Shown one piece after another: positions 42,393 to 50,993 of a stretch of DNA of 64,000 nt (positions are counted from its first letter, which is position 1; every line of letters begins with the position of its first letter). The position numbers and the translations under genes are program-made. The stretch comes from Pedobacter sp. MR2016-24 (GTDB lineage Bacteria; Bacteroidota; Bacteroidia; Sphingobacteriales; Sphingobacteriaceae), in NCBI RefSeq assembly GCF_026239655.1, contig NZ_JAPIVO010000009.1:372001-436000 (forward strand), given 5' to 3'. The notes beneath the pieces were generated by a model. The model ran no database searches and was not told the DNA's origin. It saw nothing but the letters and a program-made list of their open reading frames with translations.

Positions 42393-42498
42393 ATTTACTA
42401 GGTTCATTATTGTTTTGGATTGATTAGTAGAAGCGAGATAACGGACTGTTACCATCTTATAAAAAAACAATTGCGCTTAAAGGAAATAACAATGCGGC

Positions 42499-42693
42499 TT
42501 ACAGGCGCTTAAACTTGTATTTGTTTTTCACAAAGGCATTAAAATATTGTCCTTTGGATCCCGCTGTTTTTAATCCCTGAAACACCTCATCCGGAACACT
42601 TTTATAAATATATACTTTGCCCGACAGAAAAGTAATCTTCAATTCTGATGATTCCGCATGGTAACTGAAATGGTCTATTACTGTGGATGGCAT
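42499..42693 (-). CDS. KTSC-domain small protein
   Basis: 64 residues made almost entirely of a KTSC domain (named from a C-terminal extension of some lysyl-tRNA synthetases): VIDHFSYHAESSELKITFLS, GKVYIYKSVPDEVFQGLKTA and the terminal KGQYFNAFVKNKYKFKRL. Such stand-alone KTSC proteins are frequent in Bacteroidota; nucleic-acid binding is suggested for the domain but not shown. No operon partner: the next minus-strand gene upstream ends in its own terminator at 42753-42785. Confidence 0.85.
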   Translation of the reverse strand: MPSTVIDHFSYHAESSELKITFLSGKVYIYKSVPDEVFQGLKTAGSKGQYFNAFVKNKYKFKRL

Positions 42694-42752
42694 AATATCC
42701 AGACATTTTATGGCTAAACCTTTTATAAGTCAAATAGTTTGCCATAAGAACG

Positions 42753-42785
42753 AAAAAACCCCTTCGCAAATGAGCTGAAGGGGTT
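42753..42785 (-). terminator. Rho-independent terminator
   Basis: A 9-bp stem AACCCCTTC with GAAGGGGTT, extended by two inner pairs; read on the minus strand it is followed by a T-run. It closes the 107-residue gene upstream. Confidence 0.88.
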
Positions 42786-42815
42786 AACGAGCGAGTGTTG
42801 AATTTTTTAATATGA

Positions 42816-43139
42816 TTATGTCCCAAAAGACCGGATTGTCTTCGAAAGGAGTGAAGCGAATGTAATGTCTTCTTTATGAGCAGTTTTTTTAAGCTCTTTC
42901 AACTTCCGGCCCAGGTATTGAATTTTCACCTTTTTATGCAGCTCATCGTAAGCTATAATATGTTGCTCTAAATTGATGAGCATTTTTTGGTAATTCGCAT
43001 ACATTAAATCCAGTTCATTCCTGTATTCTCTGACTTGCAGTAATTGGTTATAACTCCTGTCGCCATCGCTTACAATTTCTTCCAGCTGATTCAGCGCTTT
43101 CAGGAGATGAACATGTTTGGATTTATTGATGCCCTGCAT
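42816..43139 (-). CDS. Small coiled-coil-like protein of unknown function
   Basis: 107 residues, almost wholly helical and charged. A long amphipathic stretch (residues 10-80, HLLKALNQLEEIVSDGDRSY then MYANYQKMLINLEQHIIAYD) suggests a coiled coil. The C-terminus is basic (LGRKLKELKKTAHKE). No signal peptide or known family. It lies at the downstream end of the TonB-receptor cluster but has its own terminator; co-regulation is not evident. Confidence 0.6.
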   Translation of the reverse strand: MQGINKSKHVHLLKALNQLEEIVSDGDRSYNQLLQVREYRNELDLMYANYQKMLINLEQHIIAYDELHKKVKIQYLGRKLKELKKTAHKEDITFASLLSKTIRSFGT

Positions 43140-43156
43140 GAGTTTATTGTAATGAT

Positions 43157-43945
43157 TTATTTAAAAGCAGATGAATAATCCTGAATGTTATAACTATCTC
43201 CAAGCATTGTAAAAGGATCAGATGTTGCCGGACTAATCGATAATAACTGACTGTCTCCAGGCACAAAATTATCAATCGTACTCACAATGTTCGCCGGATC
43301 TACATTACTTAGGTCAACTTTGTCTGTATATGGTAATTCTTTAGTTCCGGCTTTATAAACTTTGATAGCGTATCTTAAGAGATAGGTATCGGCAGTTTGC
43401 AGTGTTGGCAGTTCAATAAATTCGCTGAATGAACCTGTTACATTTTTGATAACTTTAAAACTGGTATAAGTAAATTCAAAAGTTTCGTAATCTAACTTTT
43501 GAACAAAGAGCTCAACATCTACTGGTCCTCCATAAAAAGCGCCAAATGTTGTACTAAAGTTTACTCTTATTCCCATGTTATCAGGATTGGTTACAGGTGT
43601 AAGCTCTACATTATCGGAAACGTTTATTCCATCATAAAATATTTTTCTTGTCTGATTGAAGTTCGTACCCAAAGTAAATTCTCCAAGTGATTTAGTCGTT
43701 GATTTCTTACGGATCTGTACCTTACTATTGGCACTATATAGTTTGCCATTCGTGATGAATGTGTTGTCAAATCCAGTACTAATTATGTTGTCATTGATTA
43801 AAAATTCCAGGGTATCTGATAAAATCAGACCCTGGAGATTAACCTGAACAAGTTTTTCCTGATCTTGATGGAATAATTCCTGCTTTTTACAAGATGCCAG
43901 TGTTAATAGGGAGACTAAGAGGAAAAAGTATTTAATTTTTATCAT
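43157..43945 (-). CDS. Lipoprotein of unknown function in the TonB-receptor cassette
   Basis: 262 residues with a lipobox at TLASCKKQ (Cys 19). The rest is predicted mostly beta, with an NVELTPVTNPDNMGIRVNFS segment and GGPVDVELFVQKLDYETFEF near residue 135, consistent with an immunoglobulin-like or transthyretin-like surface protein. Not recognised. It lies behind a strong terminator that follows the beta-helix gene, so it probably receives read-through or has its own weak promoter. As the last gene of the sigma/FecR/TonB-receptor cassette it may be a surface partner of that receptor. Confidence 0.65.
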   Translation of the reverse strand: MIKIKYFFLLVSLLTLASCKKQELFHQDQEKLVQVNLQGLILSDTLEFLINDNIISTGFDNTFITNGKLYSANSKVQIRKKSTTKSLGEFTLGTNFNQTRKIFYDGINVSDNVELTPVTNPDNMGIRVNFSTTFGAFYGGPVDVELFVQKLDYETFEFTYTSFKVIKNVTGSFSEFIELPTLQTADTYLLRYAIKVYKAGTKELPYTDKVDLSNVDPANIVSTIDNFVPGDSQLLSISPATSDPFTMLGDSYNIQDYSSAFK

Positions 43946-43962
43946 TTTTGATATTTTGTTTA

Positions 43963-43996
43963 AAAATTGGAGCGCGGTTTCCTGCGCTCCAATTTT
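43963..43996 (-). terminator. Terminator inside the TonB-receptor cassette
   Basis: A perfect 13-bp stem (43963-43975 with 43984-43996) and eight-base loop; on the minus strand a TTTTTA run follows. It separates the beta-helix gene from the downstream lipoprotein gene. Confidence 0.88.
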
Positions 43997-44014
43997 AATT
44001 TGATTTTATGAGGA

Positions 44015-45337
44015 TTAGTAAGCGAATTTAGTCCAGCTTGCTATCCAGTTAGTAGATGTTGATGTAACCGCGCCTCTTGCTCCCAAGAAGTTTAGGTTAG
44101 CAGGAGCACCAGCTAAGTTAAACCATGGTTGAACCATTGTCAGGTTATTAGCAGTAGCACTCGAAGTTTGAGTAATTCCAGCATAAGTTCCGGCAGGTAA
44201 TACAGCAGGAGATACAAATGAATTCACTGCATCATTAGTGAAGCTAGATAATGCTGGTGTAGTTCCATCGAAAATAAATGCGGTATTGAAACCAGTAATG
44301 ATAGAATTATTCAATGTTACTTCTGAACCTCTGCGGTTACGGTAACCATATCTGTAACCAAGGCCGGTTGCTACTGAAGCAGTTCTTGTACCAATTACAC
44401 TGAAATTATTCAATGTAGGATGAGTTTTTGGTAATAGACCAAAAGTTGCATCTTCAGCTGGTGCATTGTTATCTGACTCTATACCATTAGAATCACTTAC
44501 TCCGCCGCTCACGCTATGTGTAGAATTACCATCAGCTAAAGCTATTGCGAAACTAATAGTTCCTGTAAAGCCATTGTCAAAATCAAACTGATCATCGTCA
44601 TTACCTAAAGCTACCAGATAAGAAGGACTTACAGTACCACCAAAGAACTCAAATCCGTCATCTAAACCATAAGATACTTGTACGTGATCAACTGTAGTAC
44701 CTGATCCAACGGCACCTAATGTTAGTCCATTGACTTCAATATTTTCAGCTAATACATAACCAGCATATTCAATGCGAACATATTGGAACGTTCCACGGTT
44801 ATCTGCATTATTATTGCCACCATAAAAATATTTAGATTCGTTTGGAAGACCCTCAATTAATTTTGATCCACCCGGTGCATTAATTACTGCGTTACCTAAT
44901 ATAATTACGCCGCCGAATTCACCTGGTTTTCCAACTGTAGCTGCATTGTTATCTAATAAGTTACGGCTGGTAAATACGATTGGGTTTGCAGCTGTTCCGG
45001 TTGCATTGATGTTACCATCTTTTCCAATTACTAAAACTCCGTTTGCAGCACTGGTGTTCACAGAAGATTTAATATAGGTACCTGGTGCGATAGTTAAAGT
45101 TGCACCATTTCTAACAGTTACAATGCCTGAAATTTCCCAAACATGATCAGCATCCCAGGTAGTATTGGTAGTAATATCACCGCTCACAGCTGTTACTGGT
45201 AGGGTAGAAGCACTATAATCAGCAGCAGCAGTACTGCGGTTTGCGAAGTTAGCAGAGTTATCTCCGTCTTTTTTACATGAAGTAGCTGTGATGGCTGCTA
45301 AAAGTACTACAGCACATAATGTTTTTAAATTTTTCAT
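44015..45337 (-). CDS. Beta-helix surface lipoprotein next to a TonB receptor
   Basis: 440 residues with a lipobox at TATSCKKD (Cys 21). Repeated short beta strands fit a right-handed parallel beta-helix: VWEISGIVTVRNGATLTIAP, GVLVIGKDGNINATGTAANP, FQYVRIEYAGYVLAENIEVN and VDHVQVSYGLDDGFEFFGGT. Asp/Gly-rich turns (GNDDDQFDFDNGFTG) may bind calcium. Proteins of this type are often encoded beside FecA-like TonB receptors in aquatic and soil bacteria; their role is not established, and ligand capture for the receptor is inference. The 312-bp gap to the receptor gene holds only AT-rich sequence and a small hairpin (45358-45375) oriented for the other strand. Confidence 0.8.
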   Translation of the reverse strand: MKNLKTLCAVVLLAAITATSCKKDGDNSANFANRSTAAADYSASTLPVTAVSGDITTNTTWDADHVWEISGIVTVRNGATLTIAPGTYIKSSVNTSAANGVLVIGKDGNINATGTAANPIVFTSRNLLDNNAATVGKPGEFGGVIILGNAVINAPGGSKLIEGLPNESKYFYGGNNNADNRGTFQYVRIEYAGYVLAENIEVNGLTLGAVGSGTTVDHVQVSYGLDDGFEFFGGTVSPSYLVALGNDDDQFDFDNGFTGTISFAIALADGNSTHSVSGGVSDSNGIESDNNAPAEDATFGLLPKTHPTLNNFSVIGTRTASVATGLGYRYGYRNRRGSEVTLNNSIITGFNTAFIFDGTTPALSSFTNDAVNSFVSPAVLPAGTYAGITQTSSATANNLTMVQPWFNLAGAPANLNFLGARGAVTSTSTNWIASWTKFAY

Positions 45338-45649
45338 ATTTTTTGTTCGTTACAAACAGGATTAATTAAAATCCTTTTTTTAATTATTGGTTCGGTTCTG
45401 GATGTTCATTATTAGCCTGATAATGATTTGGTTTTTTGCAGTTGATTTAAAATTTACTACATTGGCTTTCCGGTAATCAATTTTTACTTTCGGGTGTTTC
45501 CTGATTGTGCCTTTGTCTACATTATCGGATATTAAGCGAGAGGCTCTGATACAGTCTTTCGCTTTTTTTTGGACAATGGGAATACACGATGTTATCCTCC
45601 TTTCTTTTTAAGATGTGACCATTTATATCTACATTCATGATGTATTCAA

Positions 45650-48600
45650 TTAAAAGTTATAGCTTATAGAAGTACTGTAAGTGCGGCCGAATTTCTGACG
45701 GAACATCACCTGATCACCCTCCTCATATTTATTTGTGAAACCTGGTTTCAGGCGCAATGCATCGCTGGTATCACCCCCGCCTAACTGGAAATCCGGATTT
45801 ACTTCGTAACTAGCGGTATTTCTATAAAACAGTGAAGCTCTGTTCAGTAAATTTCCTGCATTCACTTTGATTTCCATTTTACCTTTCAATAATTTGTAGC
45901 TGATCTGTCCATCAATCTGCTCTCTCGATTTCTCATACTCAATATCAGTAGGTAGTTCACTAACTACATATGTTTTATAGCCGGATCTGTTATACATAAT
46001 ATTGAAACCAAAATGACTGTCATTATATTGAAGTCCGGCATTAATCAGGTAAGGTGATTGACCATACATGGAACGCTTTTGTGTACTAGTTGCGTAATAG
46101 ATACCGGTTGCGTTCGGATCCGGATTCTGAGAAACATAAGTCCCTTTAACTTTAGAATTTTGCAGCGTTAGATTTCCGTAAAGTGATAGATTGCTTAGAA
46201 TTCTTGTGTCGGAAATAAAGCTGAGGCTTTTTCTCAATTCGAATTCCAAACCATAAACTTTAGCCATATCTGCATTCCTGAGGTAATAAGCGATATTACC
46301 CGAAAACGTATTCAGCGTAAGTTCTACGGGCTGGTCGAATTTTTTATAAAATCCACCCACAGAAAGTATTTCGCCTAATCCGGGAAACCACTCCGCTTTT
46401 ACATCAAAACTATTGATCCTTGTGCTGCTCAAACCAGCATTACCTACCTGTGCACCAAAAAATGCGTTGTATCTCCAGAACTGACTATTGTCCATTAATT
46501 CTGGTCTCACTACACTACTGGAATAGGCAGCCCGGAGATTTATTGCAGAAACAGGACTGTAGGTTAAATTAGCAGATGGTAACCATTGCCATTTCTGATC
46601 TGCTTTTCTTTCATACACGCTATTTTTCTCATTGCTTGGATTGTTGATCTCTGTGTAATGGAAATATTCACCTCTTACTCCCCATACCAAGCGCAATTTC
46701 TCCAATAGCCTGCTATCGAACATCAGGTAACCCGCATGGGATTCGCTTTTTCCTTCATACCTGTCTACACCAGCTGGTGTAACCTGATAGGAGAATCCGT
46801 TGGCACCTAAATACTCAGGTTTTAGCATCTCTGCCAGAGAAAGATATCTTAAGCTATCAGGTAAGGTTGCTGACTGACTAAAATCAGCGATTTGCCAGCC
46901 AAAGCTGCCTTTTTTTCTGATGCCGAAGTAGCCTGTTTTTAAACTGTTGTTTATACCGGCAACTTTAAAAGGAATTGTTGCAGCGGCACTCCAGGAATAA
47001 TGTTCTTCGCTGGTGTTGTAGTTATGGCGCGACATTGGAACGACTTTAGGTTCAGTAACATTACCAGCGTAATAGAAATATTGATAATTGCCGTTCACCA
47101 ATACTGGTCTGCTGGTGGCGATACTCAGGTCCTTTTCGTTCCTGTCAATTGAAGTCCTTGCTACATTCCACTCTATTTTTACTTTTCCTGCCTGATGTTG
47201 TCCGGTTATTTTATTTTGCAATAAATCTGTAAACGTAGGATCATCCGCTTCTTCGATGCGATCTGGAACTACATTAGGCCCCGCATTCGGTCCCTCGCCG
47301 GCATCATCATAACCGACAGTTCTAATCAGCGTATTATCATACATATGCGTATAGGTATTGCGCATACTGAAGCGGTTTGTACCTAACTGCAGCCCTGCAT
47401 TCAATAATGCTCCCCAGGTGGTATTGAAACCATATGTCGAACCGTTGTTATCGTAATCATCTCTCCAGGCTGTTCTTGTCTGATGATCAAACACATTTAT
47501 ATTTTGTGTATTCCGGTAACTCAATGAACCTGTGAATCCGAGTTTATTCTGGTTTGCAGTGTCTAAAGCAATCAGATGGCCAACTGTGAACTGGTAATTT
47601 TGTGAAGGAACGGCCTTTGTTTTATATAAAGTAAAATTGTCATTGGTAAATCGTTTGCTTTGATCATCTACCTTTTTCTGATATTGTTCCGGTGTTAATT
47701 CTGTATTGGGAGATGTATTCACGTTAGTTTGTACCAGTCCCTGAGGATAATCACGTCTTCCGTCATCAAATCCCAGATAATCATATTTACCGCGTTTGTG
47801 GCTCAGGAAATCCTTACCCGTACTTTGGTCATTATAAGAGCTGCCTATGGTAAAACTCATAAAATTCTCATTAGGAATGTCTTTGGTATTGATTTGAATC
47901 AATCCACCACCAAAACTGGCATTCATATCCGGTGTAACTGTTTTACTGACCACCACATTATCTACCAGATTGGACGGAATCAGATCAAAAGAAAAGTTTC
48001 TTGTTTGTGCTTCAGTACTTGGCAAAACTGTACCATCGAGGGTCGCCGAATTGTAACGCTCACCAATTCCTCTAACCAGCACGAATTTATTATCCATTGT
48101 ACTTACACCGCTAATTCGTTTTAAGCTTTCTCCAATGTTTTTATCGGGTGTACGTGCCAATTGTTCAGCACTAATACCGTTGCTTAATTCCGCAGCATTT
48201 TTCTGACGTACCAATAAACCTTCTACCGAAGCTTTTTTATAGTTAGCCGTCACCATCACCTCTTTCAGGCCTTTCGAATCCTGTTTCAGGGAAACATCCA
48301 ATGGGGTGTTTTTTCCTTCCGCTACGACCACACCAGTAATGCGTTTTGATTGGTAGGAAATATAACTTACTTCTAAAGTATAGGTTCCCGGAGCAATGCT
48401 CATGATATAAGTACCATCTACGCCAGTTTGTGTACCGGCACCAGTTTCTACCACTCTGATTGAAGCGCCGGGCAAGGTCTCGCCTTTGTCATCCAGCACG
48501 CGACCACTGATTTTGCCTGGCTTAACAGGATCTGGCAACTTATATAATAAGATAGTTTTTGAATCTTCAAACTTGAAGCCTACGTGGGTATTTGCAAGCA

Positions 48601-48901
48601 TTCTTGTCAGCACCTGCTGCAGGGACATTCCTTTTACGTCTATGCTGATATTGCTGTTGTTTTTGAAAAGAGACTGATTATAATTGATCACACATCCTGT
48701 TTTGCTTTCCAATACGGAAAGACCAGCCGGAATAGTTACTGCAGTTAGCTTAAGGTTGATAGCCTGTTCTGGTTGTGAATAGCTTACCGTAGCCGCCATC
48801 ACGTTATTCAGAAAGCAAAATAATAAGACCGTAACCATCAGGGGACGGACTTTCAAAGTGCTAAAATATTCTTTTAAATGAGAGAAAACCTCTATATTCA
48901 T
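45650..48901 (-). CDS. TonB-dependent receptor with STN signalling domain (FecA-like)
   Basis: About 1083 residues from the ATG at 48901; a GTG nine codons earlier is also open. It has a membrane/signal segment (VTVLLFCFLNNVMAA), an STN (secretin/TonB short N-terminal) domain with GLSVLESKTGCVINYNQSLF and SLQQVLTRMLANTHVGFKFE, a carboxypeptidase-regulatory-like domain (ISGRVLDDKGETLPGASIRV), then a plug (RISGVSTMDNKFVLVRGIGE) and a long barrel ending YSTSISYNF. The STN domain lets an occupied receptor signal through FecR to the ECF sigma factor encoded upstream. No SusD gene adjoins, so this is a FecA-type rather than a SusC-type transporter. The ligand is unknown; siderophore, cobalamin-like or oligomeric substrates are all possible. 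Confidence 0.92.
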   Translation of the reverse strand: MNIEVFSHLKEYFSTLKVRPLMVTVLLFCFLNNVMAATVSYSQPEQAINLKLTAVTIPAGLSVLESKTGCVINYNQSLFKNNSNISIDVKGMSLQQVLTRMLANTHVGFKFEDSKTILLYKLPDPVKPGKISGRVLDDKGETLPGASIRVVETGAGTQTGVDGTYIMSIAPGTYTLEVSYISYQSKRITGVVVAEGKNTPLDVSLKQDSKGLKEVMVTANYKKASVEGLLVRQKNAAELSNGISAEQLARTPDKNIGESLKRISGVSTMDNKFVLVRGIGERYNSATLDGTVLPSTEAQTRNFSFDLIPSNLVDNVVVSKTVTPDMNASFGGGLIQINTKDIPNENFMSFTIGSSYNDQSTGKDFLSHKRGKYDYLGFDDGRRDYPQGLVQTNVNTSPNTELTPEQYQKKVDDQSKRFTNDNFTLYKTKAVPSQNYQFTVGHLIALDTANQNKLGFTGSLSYRNTQNINVFDHQTRTAWRDDYDNNGSTYGFNTTWGALLNAGLQLGTNRFSMRNTYTHMYDNTLIRTVGYDDAGEGPNAGPNVVPDRIEEADDPTFTDLLQNKITGQHQAGKVKIEWNVARTSIDRNEKDLSIATSRPVLVNGNYQYFYYAGNVTEPKVVPMSRHNYNTSEEHYSWSAAATIPFKVAGINNSLKTGYFGIRKKGSFGWQIADFSQSATLPDSLRYLSLAEMLKPEYLGANGFSYQVTPAGVDRYEGKSESHAGYLMFDSRLLEKLRLVWGVRGEYFHYTEINNPSNEKNSVYERKADQKWQWLPSANLTYSPVSAINLRAAYSSSVVRPELMDNSQFWRYNAFFGAQVGNAGLSSTRINSFDVKAEWFPGLGEILSVGGFYKKFDQPVELTLNTFSGNIAYYLRNADMAKVYGLEFELRKSLSFISDTRILSNLSLYGNLTLQNSKVKGTYVSQNPDPNATGIYYATSTQKRSMYGQSPYLINAGLQYNDSHFGFNIMYNRSGYKTYVVSELPTDIEYEKSREQIDGQISYKLLKGKMEIKVNAGNLLNRASLFYRNTASYEVNPDFQLGGGDTSDALRLKPGFTNKYEEGDQVMFRQKFGRTYSTSISYNF

Positions 48902-48953
48902 AGGTTCAATGCGTTTTTTAATTTTCACGAGTTACGAAACTTTTGTTTTTTGG

Positions 48954-48975
48954 CCGTTCTGTTGACGCAGAACGG
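48954..48975 (-). repeat. Hairpin in the FecR-receptor gap
   Basis: A perfect 8-bp stem CCGTTCTG / CAGAACGG with a six-base loop. A T-run follows only on the plus strand, where no gene is present, so for the minus-strand operon it is a leader hairpin 53 bases before the receptor start rather than a terminator. Confidence 0.7.
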
Positions 48976-49073
48976 TTTTTGTTTTTATTGCTAGTACAAT
49001 TGTTTTGGTGCTGGTTGATTTAATGGTAAAAAAGCCCAAACACCACTTTTTATCTTATGTATAAGTTAATAGC

Positions 49074-50096
49074 TCATTGACATCCTTCCCCCCATAAGGC
49101 AATCGTATTTTTATTATTGTTGATCTTATATTTGATTTTATTTCCGCTCATCACCCTTAACTGCTCCATTACCTGTTTAATGCTCTTGTTGTTAAACGTG
49201 GCATTAAAGTGGCAGCCGGCCAGATCGGGATTCTTCAATTCAAAATGAACGTTGTAGTATCGTTCAAGTCTCTCAAGCATCATACCCAGGTTCTCTTTGT
49301 GAAACACAAACCGGTTTTCTGTCCAGCTTTTCACATCTTCCACACGTTCAGTATTGATTGCATATCTGCTGCTCTTCTCCTGATAGGTTAGACTCATGCC
49401 CGGCGTAAGAATTGAAAGAGCCTTGGTTTTACCGTTAATATGCTCTGCTACTGCAACTTTTCCTGTTCTCACTGTCACACTGAAGGCCTGATCATCAGGA
49501 TAAGCATAGATATTAAATGAAGTACCTAATACCTGCGTCTTTAAATGTGCGGCATATACAATAAAGGGGCTGCTCACATCATGCTTCACTTCAAAGAACG
49601 CTTCACCTTCCAGGCGTACATTACGCAGACTGCCTTTGATAAAACGCGCCGGCCAGCTTAATTTACTTTTACTGCCCAGGTAAACGATTGAACTGTCTGG
49701 CAGGATCATTTTAACTTTTTCACCAGCACCAGTAGTTTTACTCACCCATTCTATCACAGCTTCTGTTTTCTGTTTTTGATAACTATACCAGCCTAAACCG
49801 GCCGATGCAAAAAGTATAACCGATGCTGCATATTTTAATAACAGGAACCGGTGGTCTTTCCTTTGTTTCTTTTGTTCTACTTTATTCCAGATTTGATTTA
49901 ATCCTTCTGCAGCGGCAGATGATTCATCACGTGATGCTGGTTGTTCTTCCCATGCCTGTGACATCAGATCGTTAAAATCCTGATCGTTTTTTTTATTGTT
50001 CTTCAGGTAACTGAATAATATTTTCTCCTGCTGTGGGTTTGTACCGCCCTGCAGATATAGCTTAAATAATCTTTTTATGTCTTCGTATTGTTCCAA
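49074..50096 (-). CDS. FecR-family anti-sigma factor
   Basis: About 340 residues from a TTG at 50096 (reads MEQYEDIKRLFKLYLQGG); a TTG at 50162 is also open, and no ATG fits. It has an N-terminal cytosolic anti-sigma region (1-85), one membrane helix (FLLLKYAASVILFASAGLGW), and the periplasmic FecR domain (KMILPDSSIVYLGSKSKLSW, then FEVKHDVSSPFIVYAAHLKT). A C-terminal DUF4974-type module follows (MLERLERYYNVHFELKNPDL), which contacts the receptor STN domain. It transmits ligand occupancy of the TonB receptor to the ECF sigma factor whose gene lies directly upstream. Confidence 0.92.
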   Translation of the reverse strand: MEQYEDIKRLFKLYLQGGTNPQQEKILFSYLKNNKKNDQDFNDLMSQAWEEQPASRDESSAAAEGLNQIWNKVEQKKQRKDHRFLLLKYAASVILFASAGLGWYSYQKQKTEAVIEWVSKTTGAGEKVKMILPDSSIVYLGSKSKLSWPARFIKGSLRNVRLEGEAFFEVKHDVSSPFIVYAAHLKTQVLGTSFNIYAYPDDQAFSVTVRTGKVAVAEHINGKTKALSILTPGMSLTYQEKSSRYAINTERVEDVKSWTENRFVFHKENLGMMLERLERYYNVHFELKNPDLAGCHFNATFNNKSIKQVMEQLRVMSGNKIKYKINNNKNTIALWGEGCQ

Positions 50097-50268
50097 TCTT
50101 TTAATATTAAATCTTTCCTGTATTCCGCTTTCTATAACTATATATGCACTGCAAAGAGACAACAGCTAGTCACAATTGAAATTTATTTTGAGATTTATTT
50201 AAATAGCTGTAAATCAGTTTACTATTTTTGATATTTTAGTGCAAAAAATAAGAATAGCCTAAAATAGA

Positions 50269-50288
50269 AATTGCCCTTTCGGGCAATT
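50269..50288 (-). terminator. Weak terminator after the ECF sigma gene
   Basis: A perfect 8-bp stem AATTGCCC / GGGCAATT with a four-base loop; on the minus strand followed by TTTCTATTTTA. It likely attenuates transcription between sigma and fecR. Confidence 0.65.
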
Positions 50289-50319
50289 CAATATATCATT
50301 TTAGATTTAAGGTATTAGA

Positions 50320-50916
50320 TTACTGCAAAAGCAGGATCCATAAAATGGAGGAAATTATAGTTTCCGGTGAGTAGCTGTTAAAATGTTTACGAATATGACC
50401 AAGCGATTTTTTGATATGGTTGTTCACCGTATTCTTAGTGATGCCCATTTGCGAAGAAATATTTTCATGAGAAAATCCTTCATTGCGACTCAGCATATAA
50501 GCCATTTTTGCCTGCGGAGGTAAGGTCTCAATAGCCTGGTTGGCCAATTGCTGACAATCTTTAAAATCAATATAGTTTTCAATGGAATTCATCATCGGCT
50601 CATCTTCCAGCATCTCATTTCTGAATACATTCATTTTTGCCTTTCTCCTCAATGCACCTAAAAAGATATTGCGGATAATGGTAAACAGATAAGCATCGAA
50701 ATTTTGTGAAGGATCAATTTTCTCTCTGTTTTCCCAAAGACGAACAAATACATCTTGCGTAAGCTCTTCTGCCTCTTCCGTACAGCGTACAAAACGATAA
50801 GCATAACCCTGAACCTTTTTGCGGTACCTGCAATAAACCTCGTTAAAGGCATCACTATTCCCAATTTGTACTGCAATAAGAAGTCGTTCAACTGTATAAT
50901 CGTACAAGTGTTCCAT
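50320..50916 (-). CDS. ECF sigma factor of the FecI-like surface-signalling cassette
   Basis: About 198 residues from the ATG at 50916 (MEHLYDYTVERLL); a TTG nine codons upstream is also in frame. Region 2 has YRFVRCTEEAEELTQDVFVR then FDAYLFTIIRNIFLGALRRK. Region 4 has LPPQAKMAYMLSRNEGFSHE and MGITKNTVNNHIKKSLGHIR, typical of the Bacteroidota FecI-like group. It is paired with the FecR anti-sigma and STN receptor downstream on the same strand. The C-terminus is hydrophobic (IISSILWILLLQ), common in this group. Confidence 0.92.
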   Translation of the reverse strand: MEHLYDYTVERLLIAVQIGNSDAFNEVYCRYRKKVQGYAYRFVRCTEEAEELTQDVFVRLWENREKIDPSQNFDAYLFTIIRNIFLGALRRKAKMNVFRNEMLEDEPMMNSIENYIDFKDCQQLANQAIETLPPQAKMAYMLSRNEGFSHENISSQMGITKNTVNNHIKKSLGHIRKHFNSYSPETIISSILWILLLQ

Positions 50917-50993
50917 ATAGGCAATGGTTTTAAACAACGGCAAGTTAGGGTTGTAAGTTTAACTCAATGTTAAGTTTACAAAAATTATAAATA

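Noticed and set aside
45358..45375. Hairpin AGGATT/AATCCT with T-run on the plus strand
   Set aside because: No plus-strand gene is upstream, and on the minus strand the run is A; short stem, probably chance in AT-rich DNA.
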